A stretch of DNA of 64,000 nucleotides, from positions 1-64,000 of the forward strand of contig NZ_QBUK01000007.1 in assembly GCF_003058265.1 (NCBI RefSeq), in the 5' to 3' direction. The stretch comes from Flagellimonas amoyensis (lineage in GTDB: Bacteria > Bacteroidota > Bacteroidia > Flavobacteriales > Flavobacteriaceae). Numbering within the stretch: position 1 is the stretch's first letter; each line of letters starts with the position of its first letter. Below the pieces are notes generated by a model that was not told where the DNA came from, searched no databases, and saw nothing but the letters and a program-made list of their open reading frames with translations. The position numbers were made by a program, and so were the translations under genes. Shown piece by piece: positions 36,901 through 44,567 of this stretch.

Positions 36901-37962
36901 AAGAATTTAGTTTTATATACCATCGTACTTTTTCTATGTGTAAATTGTTCAAGTGACTCGAGTAGCGGTACAGAAGATCCTAATACTGAAATTCCCGATT
37001 CATCTCCTGAATTCACTTCTTTATCTAAAAATTCAGCCAATTTTGGAGAAACCATCTCAATTGAAGGCACAAACTTAGACGCAAGCGAAAATTACATTAT
37101 TAAACTTGATGACACTGAGTTGACCATCACAGAAATATTATCAAATGAAATAAAGTTTGAGGTACCTGAGAATGCTATTTCTGGTAATATTAGTATCACT
37201 TTCAACGGGACTTCCAAAGTGATTGGAGAACTATTAATTAGTTTGGAGTTCACTGGTATATCCAAAGATTATATTGAGCCCGGAGAGGAAATTGAAATAT
37301 ATGGTACTAATATCAATACAACCTTTGATTATTCGATTAGCATTAATGCCGTTGAGGCAAACGTTAAAAGTATTACTACCAGTAGTTTTGTTCTTGAATT
37401 CCCATTGCAAGCATCTTCAGGAGACATATTGGTTTCTTTCAACTCAACAACTTTGAATGCAAGCATATTGTCGATTAAAAAAGTTTTTGAGGGTAATGTT
37501 CTCTTATCCACCCAAGAAGAGGTGGATAATTTTGGCAATGAAGGATACACTGATATTACAGGATGGCTTGGAATTGGACCAGAGGATACTATTCCCACAG
37601 ATGAAATTGAAAATGTAGAGAAACTGGTTCATATAAGAAATGTTGAAACTGGGGTTAATATTTTACATAACAGTGCACTTAAAAATCTACATGGCTTGGA
37701 GAATCTAAGTTATTCCGGATTTTTGTGGTTTCAAGTATCAGATTGTGCCTCCCTTACCTCATTGACTGAGCTTCAGATTGTTTTTGCTGATATACAAAGT
37801 CTAATCATATCGAGAAACGAGAACCTTGAGGACTTGGAAGGGCTGAATAATATTGGTACTAAGGTTGGCTCATTATTCATAATAGAGAACGATAATTTAA
37901 ACAATATTGAGGCTCTCTCTGTAGATACCCCGATGTTTAGGACAGGTTTTCTACAAAACTAA
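36889..37962 (+). CDS. IPT/TIG-type surface lipoprotein truncated by an IS element
   Basis: 357 aa as written. It has a lipobox (VLYTIVLFLCVNCSSDSSS), then two IPT/TIG-like Ig domains (SKNSANFGETISIEGTNLDASENY..., SKDYIEPGEEIEIYGTNI), then a receptor-L/leucine-rich-like part (LHGLENLSYSG, NENLEDLEGLNNIG). The IS3 element begins at 37920, so the last ~14 residues (from VDTPMF) are read from the IS end and the true C-terminus is lost. No continuation is visible beyond the IS. The gene is probably a non-functional remnant. AT-rich codon use differs from its neighbours, suggesting separate acquisition. Confidence 0.7.
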   Translation: MLGTKNLVLYTIVLFLCVNCSSDSSSGTEDPNTEIPDSSPEFTSLSKNSANFGETISIEGTNLDASENYIIKLDDTELTITEILSNEIKFEVPENAISGNISITFNGTSKVIGELLISLEFTGISKDYIEPGEEIEIYGTNINTTFDYSISINAVEANVKSITTSSFVLEFPLQASSGDILVSFNSTTLNASILSIKKVFEGNVLLSTQEEVDNFGNEGYTDITGWLGIGPEDTIPTDEIENVEKLVHIRNVETGVNILHNSALKNLHGLENLSYSGFLWFQVSDCASLTSLTELQIVFADIQSLIISRNENLEDLEGLNNIGTKVGSLFIIENDNLNNIEALSVDTPMFRTGFLQN

Positions 37963-37970
37963 TATAATTA

Positions 37971-38789
37971 TCAAGCTGCTCTCTTAAACAGATCAATGGG
38001 TCTTTCATAGTCAATGGACTGGTGTCTTCTTTCATGGTTGTAATAATCAAAGTACTCTGCCAATAACAGATAAAGGTCCATACCGTCCCTTGGCGGGTTC
38101 AGATAGATCTTTTCGTATTTCACGTTTCTCCATAGCCTTTCGATAAAGGCATTGTCCGTGGCCCTTCCCTTGCCGTCCATGCTCAGGCGTATTCCCTGAC
38201 CCAAAACATAATTGGCGAACTCCTCGGCGGTGAACTGGCTTCCCTGGTCCGTATTGAGGATCTCAGGTGTCCCGTGCCCGCCTATGGCCTCTTCCAACGT
38301 TTCCCTGCACCATTGGGCATCCATGGAATTGGACACGCTCCAGTTCAGGACATAGCGGCTGTGCAGGTCGATGATGGCCACCAGGTAGAGATATCCCTGT
38401 TGCATGGGGATATAGGTGATGTCGGTGGCCCAGACCTGGTTGGGACGCTCGATGGTCAGGTTCCTGAGCAGGTACGGATACGTTCTGTGTTCCTTGCACC
38501 TTCGGGAGGTATGTTTTCCCGGAAGGACGGCCCTGAGGCCCATGACCTTGTAGTAGAGCCGTTCGATACGGTTCCTGCTCACCTTGTACGCTCTGTCCCT
38601 GGTCAGCCAGATGTGCATCCGCTTGGCCCCTTTGAAGGGATGGTGGAGATAATGCTCGTCCATCTCGCGCATGAGCTTCAGGTTGAGCTCGCTCTCGCCC
38701 CTTGGCCTGTAATAGAGTCCCGAGCGATGGACCGACAATGTTTCGCATTGTTTTACAATGCTCATCTTGGAATGACCCCTGCGTATCAT
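37971..38789 (-). CDS. IS3-family transposase OrfB (rve DDE integrase domain)
   Basis: It contains an HTH_21-like segment (GAKRMHIWLTRDRAYKVSRNR) and an rve catalytic core with the DDE triad in ATDITYIPMQQ, NTDQGSQFTAEEF and DNAFIERLWRNVKYE. It is normally expressed as an OrfAB fusion after -1 slippage at the T6A site, so an independent start (M at 38789) is only nominal. The frame extends upstream to 38966 out of phase with orfA. OrfB itself is intact. Confidence 0.85.
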   Translation of the reverse strand: MIRRGHSKMSIVKQCETLSVHRSGLYYRPRGESELNLKLMREMDEHYLHHPFKGAKRMHIWLTRDRAYKVSRNRIERLYYKVMGLRAVLPGKHTSRRCKEHRTYPYLLRNLTIERPNQVWATDITYIPMQQGYLYLVAIIDLHSRYVLNWSVSNSMDAQWCRETLEEAIGGHGTPEILNTDQGSQFTAEEFANYVLGQGIRLSMDGKGRATDNAFIERLWRNVKYEKIYLNPPRDGMDLYLLLAEYFDYYNHERRHQSIDYERPIDLFKRAA

Positions 38790-38812
38790 TTTTCTGCGTT
38801 TGGAGAGCGGTC

Positions 38813-39088
38813 TCAGCGCAAGGCGTCCTTTAAAAAATCGTTCTCGACCTTCAACTGGCCTATGGCCTTTAGAGGTTTGTCCTTCTCCCTTTCGGTCTCG
38901 ATGCGGGCATCCTTCTTGCCCGATTCGAACACCTGCTCGGCCCCATCTAGGAAATCGCGCTTCCATGCGCTGATCTGGGTCGGGTGTATCTCTTACTTCT
39001 GGGCAAGTTCGGCAAGGCTATGCCGCTCTTTCAAGGCTTCCAGAACAACCTTGGTCTTGAACTTCGGGGTGAATTTTCTTCGTGTCAT
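38813..39088 (-). pseudogene. IS3-family OrfA (HTH) with in-frame stop
   Basis: Starts MTRRKFTPKFKTKVVLEAL and continues KERHSLAELAQK, then TAA at 38993-38995, then EIHPTQISAWKRDFLDGAEQ and on to a natural TGA. The family reads LAQKYEIHPTQI at this point, so TAT or TAC has mutated to TAA. Without OrfA the DNA-binding half of the transposase is not made in full length. Confidence 0.8.
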
Positions 39089-39141
39089 ATTCAGTAAATT
39101 TAATGATTAAACTTACTGCCCTAATTTTTGGGGTATCTACA

Positions 39142-39523
39142 CTATACATAAATGAAATGGGCAAAAAAGCTTGAATCAAAATTAACGATTCAGAAAAATC
39201 AATGGGAAAATTGATAACAGGATCCAAATAATTTAACAGCTTGGTAGCCGTCATGATCGCCAAATGTATCAGCTAATGGTACATTTAGATATAAATTGCC
39301 TGCCTTTTAACGTTATAGGTTGAGGTACAATTCCAAAATACCCAAAATTGGGTATTGCGGTAAACAGCTGTACAGGGCTATTTTTGTTCATGAACCTAAA
39401 ATCTTACAACAACCTGGACATGGAACCAGTTATCTTCTTCATTTTAAGTTCCGATTCTTTTTGCCCCTATGGAAAGATGTATAAGGTTGCCACATCAACA
39501 AACAACACCATGGATTCCCCGTC
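39142..39523 (+). other. Intergenic leader of the secreted SPOR-like operon
   Basis: About 380 bases between the IS end and the next start codon, with no gene. The main signal is the 20-bp palindrome at 39337-39356. The first ~100 bases carry no recognisable continuation of the lipoprotein that the IS interrupted. Confidence 0.5.
39337..39356. promoter_or_regulatory. Palindromic operator AATACCC-N6-GGGTATT
   Basis: Perfect 7+7 palindrome with spacer AAAATT, identical in arms and spacing to the site at 1114-1133. It lies 167 bases upstream of the secreted protein gene at 39524, which shares DFW motifs with the protein encoded next to the other site. It lacks a T-run, so a terminator role is unlikely here. 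Confidence 0.5.
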
Positions 39524-41470
39524 ATGATGAAAAAAGCATTTTTATCGGTTGTTTTCCTATTGTCTGTCTTTTTTATGGGGCAGGGACAAGAAACCTACCC
39601 TGCCAATGTACTTGGGGGTCCGCTCATTGGCATGGATCTATACAACTTCAGTTCCCGTGGGATAACGGGTAAAGTACAACATCTGCACAGTCTGGAAGTC
39701 AGCTTTGGCCTTGCGGATTGGTATTGGACATCCAATACAAGCGTCGCGGGTGCAACTTCTTCCATCAACCTGGAAATGGCAGGGGATTTCACAAGCTTCA
39801 CCATGGTATTGCCGAGTGGCGGTCATAAAAAGGTGGCCCTGTCAGAGGCCAACATCGTTCCAACAGGGTATAGCATTGCCAATATTCAGGTGGATATTGA
39901 ATTTGGGAAGATCAATGCAAGGGCCCATGCGGAAATTGACTTTTCTGGCCATTGGGGGGAACGAAAACACAGTTCCGGTGGTATGAGATTCAATGCCCAG
40001 GATGACGGTGATGCCTTCAACGACTACGTGAACGACTTTTTCAAACAAAACAACCGATACCCTTCGGTTTCGGAACTGTTCTCGGGGCTCGATGGTAAAG
40101 TAAGTATCAAAAGCAGGGGCACTTTCAACACCTCCATACTCTCCGATGAAGCTGCCTTTGTGTTGAATAGGATAAGGGAATACATTGAAAAGGAATGGGC
40201 CAGGGTCGAAAAGGACAATACACTCAACAAACTCTTGACCGAAGCAGAAAATGCTCAGCATTTCGGCCGTATGAACGAAGCCATACAGAAATACGAAGAA
40301 CATTATGCCATCAGCCAAGACCCTTCCATCAAGGCCAAAATAGACGAATTGAAGGCCAAAAAACAGGACGAGGCAGAAAAGTCCACAGCAGAGGGAAAAT
40401 CGGAAGCGGAATCCCAAACCAAATCCGAAGCTGAAAAAAATGGCACAGAAAATAGCCAACCCACCAGAACCCAGGAAGCTCCTGAAAATCTTGATCCTAC
40501 CATCCCAAGAAATGAAATGGGAACGGAACTGGATTTTTGGGGCAACCCCATCGTTTCCAAAACAGAGGACGGATCGGCCAAGACAGTGGACTATGCGGGC
40601 ATGGAAATGGAGAACAACGCGCAGTACCGACAACAGATGGAACGACGACAAAATGAAACCTATGCCAAGGAACAGTTCGAACTACAGGAAGCCGAAAAAA
40701 AGCAGCAGGTCGATGCGGACAACAACGCTATCTACCAGCAGGGTAACGAGATTTACCAAAACTCATTGAACATCGAGTCCGATTTTGAGGAAGCGAAAAG
40801 CCAACTCGATTACGGCTCGGGGGATGCCCTTTTAAAGAGCAGTGCCGCTTTGGCCAGTACGGCGACCAATGCAGCGGACGCGACCACAAGTTTGGCAGGT
40901 ATGGGTGTGGGAATCATTATGAAAATGGGTAAAAATGCGGCCAAAAGGAAGGCAGCGGAAGAAGCAAGGGCCGAGCGGGAACGCCAACGAAAAGCCGAGG
41001 AGGCCCGTATAAAGGCCGCCAAAGAGGCACTCAAGAACACCCGTCTCAAAGTGTTCCAGGCCTTTCCTGAGGGGGAACTGCCCCTGTCCTCCACCAAATC
41101 CAGTGGAAACAATCTCTACTACTTTGTGTATTCGTACAAGGAAACGGAACTGACCTCTGAAAACCCAGCGGTTTTTGTGAGCAACCCATTTGCCATTGGA
41201 AAATATCCCGACAACACCTGGCCCTTACAGACGAAAATTTCGGAAGGTGTCAACAAACTGACCCCTTTGGAGGAAGTTGTCTGCGGTCCCTTTTATAGCC
41301 GATCGGAGGCTGAAGGGGTCCATCGATCCTTTGCGGATTACCTCGCCAAGACCAACATGCAGGCCAAGGTTGTGAATTATGCTGGATTCAATGCCCATCC
41401 CGAAAATGGTCCGGGCACCCAAGAAAAACCCAAAGTGGATTTTTGGGGCAACCCCATAAAAAATCAATAG
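39524..41470 (+). CDS. Secreted protein with coiled coils, DFWGNP motifs and SPOR-like C-terminus
   Basis: 648 aa. It has a signal peptide (FLSVVFLLSVFFMGQGQE), an N-terminal beta domain (~25-140), long charged helices (AEKSTAEGKSEAESQTKSEA; RKAAEEARAERERQRKAEEA), and a C-terminal domain of SPOR-like character (LYYFVYSYKETELTSENPAV, CGPFYSRSEAEGVHRSFADYL). The motif DFWGNPI occurs before the helices (~residue 345) and again as the last eight residues (VDFWGNPIKNQ). DFW motifs also occur in the 1227 protein. Probably a periplasmic scaffold; not a known family. Confidence 0.7.
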   Translation: MMKKAFLSVVFLLSVFFMGQGQETYPANVLGGPLIGMDLYNFSSRGITGKVQHLHSLEVSFGLADWYWTSNTSVAGATSSINLEMAGDFTSFTMVLPSGGHKKVALSEANIVPTGYSIANIQVDIEFGKINARAHAEIDFSGHWGERKHSSGGMRFNAQDDGDAFNDYVNDFFKQNNRYPSVSELFSGLDGKVSIKSRGTFNTSILSDEAAFVLNRIREYIEKEWARVEKDNTLNKLLTEAENAQHFGRMNEAIQKYEEHYAISQDPSIKAKIDELKAKKQDEAEKSTAEGKSEAESQTKSEAEKNGTENSQPTRTQEAPENLDPTIPRNEMGTELDFWGNPIVSKTEDGSAKTVDYAGMEMENNAQYRQQMERRQNETYAKEQFELQEAEKKQQVDADNNAIYQQGNEIYQNSLNIESDFEEAKSQLDYGSGDALLKSSAALASTATNAADATTSLAGMGVGIIMKMGKNAAKRKAAEEARAERERQRKAEEARIKAAKEALKNTRLKVFQAFPEGELPLSSTKSSGNNLYYFVYSYKETELTSENPAVFVSNPFAIGKYPDNTWPLQTKISEGVNKLTPLEEVVCGPFYSRSEAEGVHRSFADYLAKTNMQAKVVNYAGFNAHPENGPGTQEKPKVDFWGNPIKNQ

Positions 41471-41483
41471 TCGACCCAATAGT

Positions 41484-42590
41484 ATGAAAAACGCCCTAGT
41501 CATTTTACTCTTATGCTTGGCAAGCAACACTAATGCCCAAGAGACCATTGCCCGGTTCAAGTACGAGGATGCCGAAAAGGCCTTTGTGGCCCAAAACTAC
41601 CAAGAGTGCATCGACAACCTGAATGAAGCGGAAAAGCTTTTGGGCAAGACCGCTCCCAACATCCTCCATCTGAAAATCTTGGCACAGCACCAACTTTTTG
41701 AGAAAGATCCCTTTGAAAGCTATGAGGCCCTCGAAACGCTTCGCAGCAACTGCAACACCTATCTCGCCAATTATGACATTGCAGGATTGGAGGAAAAATA
41801 CCGGGATGTGTATGATATCTCAAATCAATTGCCCACGGTTTCAAGCACAAAAGAATTTAAGGAATTGGGGTTGCTACATACCAAAGAACTCAGGGAAGCC
41901 TCATTGAACAAGGCGATTGCACAGAACAACTTGGTCTTTGTGGAGGGAAGCACCTTTACCATGGGCAAGAATGGTGATGCCCATGAAGTGACCCTCAGTG
42001 ATTTCTATATCGGCAAATACGAAGTGACCTATGCGCAGTGGAATGCCTACCTGAGATCCACCGGGCGAGGGAATAGCATCTCGAAATACCAACCGAGCAA
42101 GAAAGATGGGGCATTTTACATGCTCACCAGTTATAATGACGCTTGGGACCAGGCCATGGCCTATTGCAAGTGGTTGGAAAAGCAATACGGGGGGACATGG
42201 CGCCTACCCACAGAAGCCGAGTGGGAATATAGTGCACGGGGGGGCATTAAATCCCAGGGATATAAATACAGTGGGAGCGATGACATCAGGGAGGTCACCG
42301 AAAAAACGGCCAATATTTATAGACCTGTGGGCCTTAAAAAAGCAAATGAACTGGGTATCTATGACATGACCGGAAACTGTTTTGAGATCTGTTATGATTA
42401 CTGGGACAGGAAGTATTACAGCGAATCCCCAAAAGAGAACCCGATGGGCCCCGGGGAAGGCAAGCACAGAGTGGCACGTGGGGGAGGCGGTAAGATGTTC
42501 GCCATATCGAATTACGATAGGTGGAACACTTCCTTGATCGACAAAGTTGGGTTTCGGGTGGTGTACATCCCTGATCAAAACAACCCATGA
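41484..42590 (+). CDS. Secreted FGE-sulfatase (SUMF1)-domain protein
   Basis: 368 aa. A signal peptide (VILLLCLASNTNAQ) is followed by a TPR-like helical part (YEDAEKAFVAQNYQECIDNL; ~residues 20-145) and a formylglycine-generating-enzyme-like C-type-lectin fold (VEGSTFTMGKNGDAHEV, YEVTYAQWNAYLRS, WRLPTEAEWEYSARGG, YDMTGNCFEICYDYW, VARGGGG). Most Bacteroidota members with an exported FGE domain have unknown, probably binding, roles rather than sulfatase activation. It is 13 bases after the 39524 gene; the two form an operon. Confidence 0.85.
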   Translation: MKNALVILLLCLASNTNAQETIARFKYEDAEKAFVAQNYQECIDNLNEAEKLLGKTAPNILHLKILAQHQLFEKDPFESYEALETLRSNCNTYLANYDIAGLEEKYRDVYDISNQLPTVSSTKEFKELGLLHTKELREASLNKAIAQNNLVFVEGSTFTMGKNGDAHEVTLSDFYIGKYEVTYAQWNAYLRSTGRGNSISKYQPSKKDGAFYMLTSYNDAWDQAMAYCKWLEKQYGGTWRLPTEAEWEYSARGGIKSQGYKYSGSDDIREVTEKTANIYRPVGLKKANELGIYDMTGNCFEICYDYWDRKYYSESPKENPMGPGEGKHRVARGGGGKMFAISNYDRWNTSLIDKVGFRVVYIPDQNNP

Positions 42591-42793
42591 TATTACCCAA
42601 GATTTGGCGGAAACATAGGATAACCTAGCTATGGGTACATGCCAGACCCTATCAATCCCATATGAAATCACTATATCCAGATCAAATGTTCCCATAAGAC
42701 AATCCCTTATCGACCGTTATATTGACCCATAAGGTCAAAGACAAAATTGGCTTGGGTCTGGTCAAGTAACGCACTTTTCTCCATACTATCCGA

Positions 42794-42892
42794 TACACCC
42801 GAAAAGGTATAATAATTACTTAAAAAGTATTATTTATACCCTAATAGGTATAATTTCAATTATTATGTGTATTTTGCACCCGAAAAGGTATA
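42794..42892. promoter_or_regulatory. Three HipB-type operators and promoter of hipBST
   Basis: Three 18-bp inverted repeats of the form TAnACC-N6-GGTATA: TACACC-CGAAAA-GGTATA (42794-42811), TATACC-CTAATA-GGTATA (42835-42852, perfect) and TGCACC-CGAAAA-GGTATA (42875-42892). Start-to-start spacing is 41 and 40 bp, about four helix turns. A TATTTTG -7 box (42870-42876) overlaps the third operator, and hipB starts at 42896. E. coli HipB uses 18-bp operators of the same style (TATCC-N8-GGATA), so autorepression by HipB is the natural reading. Confidence 0.8.
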
Positions 42893-42895
42893 GTA

Positions 42896-43141
42896 ATGAA
42901 AACATGGAATAGAAATAATCCCATAGCACAGTTCATTCGCAAAAGAAGGAAGGACCTTAACCTGACCCAATTCGAACTTTCGGATACTACAGGGGTGGGG
43001 CTTCGTTTTGTCCGTGAATTGGAACAGGGAAAACCCAACTTGATGACGGATAAGATCAATCAGGTACTTTTATTCTTTGGACATGAATTGACCCCTAATC
43101 CCATAAGTGATGCGACAAGGAGAAATTTGGGTGAACAATAA
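42896..43141 (+). CDS. hipB: HipB-type antitoxin and autorepressor
   Basis: 81 aa. An Xre-type helix-turn-helix fills the protein (NPIAQFIRKRRKDLNLTQFE, LSDTTGVGLRFVRELEQGKP). It precedes the HipS-like and HipT-like genes and overlaps the former by 32 bases. Its operators are directly upstream. In hipBST systems HipB is the DNA-binding partner that holds the complex on the promoter. Confidence 0.9.
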   Translation: MKTWNRNNPIAQFIRKRRKDLNLTQFELSDTTGVGLRFVRELEQGKPNLMTDKINQVLLFFGHELTPNPISDATRRNLGEQ

Positions 43142-43424
43142 ATTGGCAGGAATTCTAATGGAAAATGAGGATGGCTATCACTTCGCCTATTCCATGGACT
43201 ACCTAAGATCGGAAAATCCCGTTGCCGTGTCCCTGACACTACCGTTAACGGATCAAACCTATCATTCAGATTTTTTGTTCCCCTTTTTCGATGGTCTGAT
43301 TCCCGAAGGATGGTTATTGGACATTGCCCATAAAAACTGGAAACTGAATCCCCGTGATAGGATGGGGCTTCTATTGGCTACCTGTAAGGATTGTATCGGC
43401 AACATAAGTGTATTGGAAAAATGA
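43110..43424 (+). CDS. hipS: HipS-like protein (HipA N-terminal subdomain)
   Basis: 104 aa from the ATG at 43110 (MRQGEIWVNNKLAGILMENE). It corresponds to the N-subdomain 1 ('Couple_hipA') found at the start of full-length HipA (YHFAYSMDYL, PVAVSLTLPLTDQTYHS, FPFFDGLIPEGWLLD). As a separate gene between hipB and the kinase it matches HipS, which in the E. coli O127 hipBST system neutralises HipT. The start overlaps hipB and the stop overlaps hipT (ATGA), so all three are translationally coupled. Confidence 0.8.
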   Translation: MRQGEIWVNNKLAGILMENEDGYHFAYSMDYLRSENPVAVSLTLPLTDQTYHSDFLFPFFDGLIPEGWLLDIAHKNWKLNPRDRMGLLLATCKDCIGNISVLEK

Positions 43425-44359
43425 GCAACTGTCTAGCCTGTCAAAAACCGCTTTCCCCAGAAGAGGATCTATATCATCCAGACTGTCTAAAGGCTTTTTG
43501 GCAGAATGATACGCCTGTACTTATATTGGAGTATGGGCTATCGGATATCGAGGAACTTGCCAAGGAGAATGTGGCACAACGCGTCATTGTCACCGGTGTA
43601 CAACCCAAACTTTCCTTGGGTTTCACCAATGATAACGAATCCAGGCTCACCATTGTGGGGGCCTTGAACGGAAGGTACATCTTAAAACCGCCTTTTTCCG
43701 AATACCCCCAAATGCCCGAAACGGAGGCCCTTTCGATGTTGATGGCAAAGGCCTGTGGTATTGATACCGTACCCTTTCTCTTGATTCCTTTGAAGGATGG
43801 ACATTTGGCCTATCTGACCCGAAGAATAGACCGGGATGCCAAGGGCAACAAATTTGGCATGGAGGATGCCTGCCAGTTCACCCAACGTCTTACGGAACAC
43901 AAATATAGGGGTTCCTATGAACAGGTCGCCAAAGCCGTAATAGGTTATGCACAAAACCCAATATTCGATGTTGTCCGGTTCTATGAACAGGTCCTTGTCT
44001 CCTTCTTGATTGGAAACAATGATATGCACCTCAAAAACTTTTCCCTTTTATCGACCCATGGAACTTCCTACGCCCTAGCCCCTGCCTATGACATGATTTC
44101 GGCCCAATTGATATTACCTGATGATCCCGAGGAACTGGCCTTGACCTTGAACGGTAAAAAAAATAAAATCACAAAAGAAGATTTTGATTTGGCAATGGAA
44201 AAGGCACATATACCCAAAAAGGCCATCGAAAATTTGTGGGCACGGGTCATGGACGGGACAAAAAAATGGCCCACTTTGATTATGGAAAGTTTTCTAACGG
44301 ATGATAAAAAAAAAGGGCTCCAGGAATTAATTGAAGATAGAATAAGCCGCATCGTATAA
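43421..44359 (+). CDS. hipT: HipT-like Ser/Thr kinase toxin with N-terminal zinc-ribbon motif
   Basis: 312 aa from the ATG at 43421. It opens with a C-x2-C...H-x3-C cluster (CLACQKPLSPEEDLYHPDCL) common in Bacteroidota HipA proteins. Next come the Gly/Ser loop (TGVQPKLSLGF), ATP-site Lys (GRYILKPP), catalytic loop (IGNNDMHLKNFSLL) and Mg-binding YDMISAQ. It lacks the N-subdomain present in HipA because that is encoded as HipS. HipA/HipT kinases inactivate aminoacyl-tRNA synthetases (family knowledge); the target here is not known. Confidence 0.85.
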   Translation: MSNCLACQKPLSPEEDLYHPDCLKAFWQNDTPVLILEYGLSDIEELAKENVAQRVIVTGVQPKLSLGFTNDNESRLTIVGALNGRYILKPPFSEYPQMPETEALSMLMAKACGIDTVPFLLIPLKDGHLAYLTRRIDRDAKGNKFGMEDACQFTQRLTEHKYRGSYEQVAKAVIGYAQNPIFDVVRFYEQVLVSFLIGNNDMHLKNFSLLSTHGTSYALAPAYDMISAQLILPDDPEELALTLNGKKNKITKEDFDLAMEKAHIPKKAIENLWARVMDGTKKWPTLIMESFLTDDKKKGLQELIEDRISRIV

Positions 44360-44521
44360 ATGGTATTATTTGTAAGGTGCTCTTCAAAATCAACATGATT
44401 ACCGGACCGAACCTTAGTTAGACTATTTGGCCTTCCCAACATATAGTATTCCATCCAACATATTCGGTCCTTGTCCAAAAAGTGGACTACGAAGAAGTGT
44501 CCACTTCCTATGGATGACCAT

Positions 44522-44551
44522 AAAAAAGAGGAGCCTGTTTCCAGACCCCTC
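44522..44551 (-). terminator. Rho-independent terminator of parB
   Basis: On the minus strand GAGGGGTCTG-GAAA-CAGGCTCCTC pairs over all ten positions (two G-T wobbles) with a GAAA loop and is followed by TTTTTT. It lies 17 bases after the parB stop codon. Confidence 0.85.
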
Positions 44552-44567
44552 CCTGCATATATCCAAA

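Larger units (their letters stand above)
37920..39141 (-). mobile_element. IS3-family insertion sequence (decayed)
   Basis: 1222 bp. The ends are imperfect inverted repeats: TGTAGATACCCCGATGTTTA at the left and TGTAGATACCCCAAAAATTA at the right (read inward), with a shared AGG-CAG after them. It carries an orfA/orfB pair on the minus strand with a T-TTT-TTA slippery heptamer (complement at 38831-38837) for -1 frameshifting. No matching target duplication is seen (left flank ...GGCTCTC, right flank CTATAC...), and orfA has an internal stop, so the copy is probably inactive and one flank has been rearranged. Confidence 0.85.
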
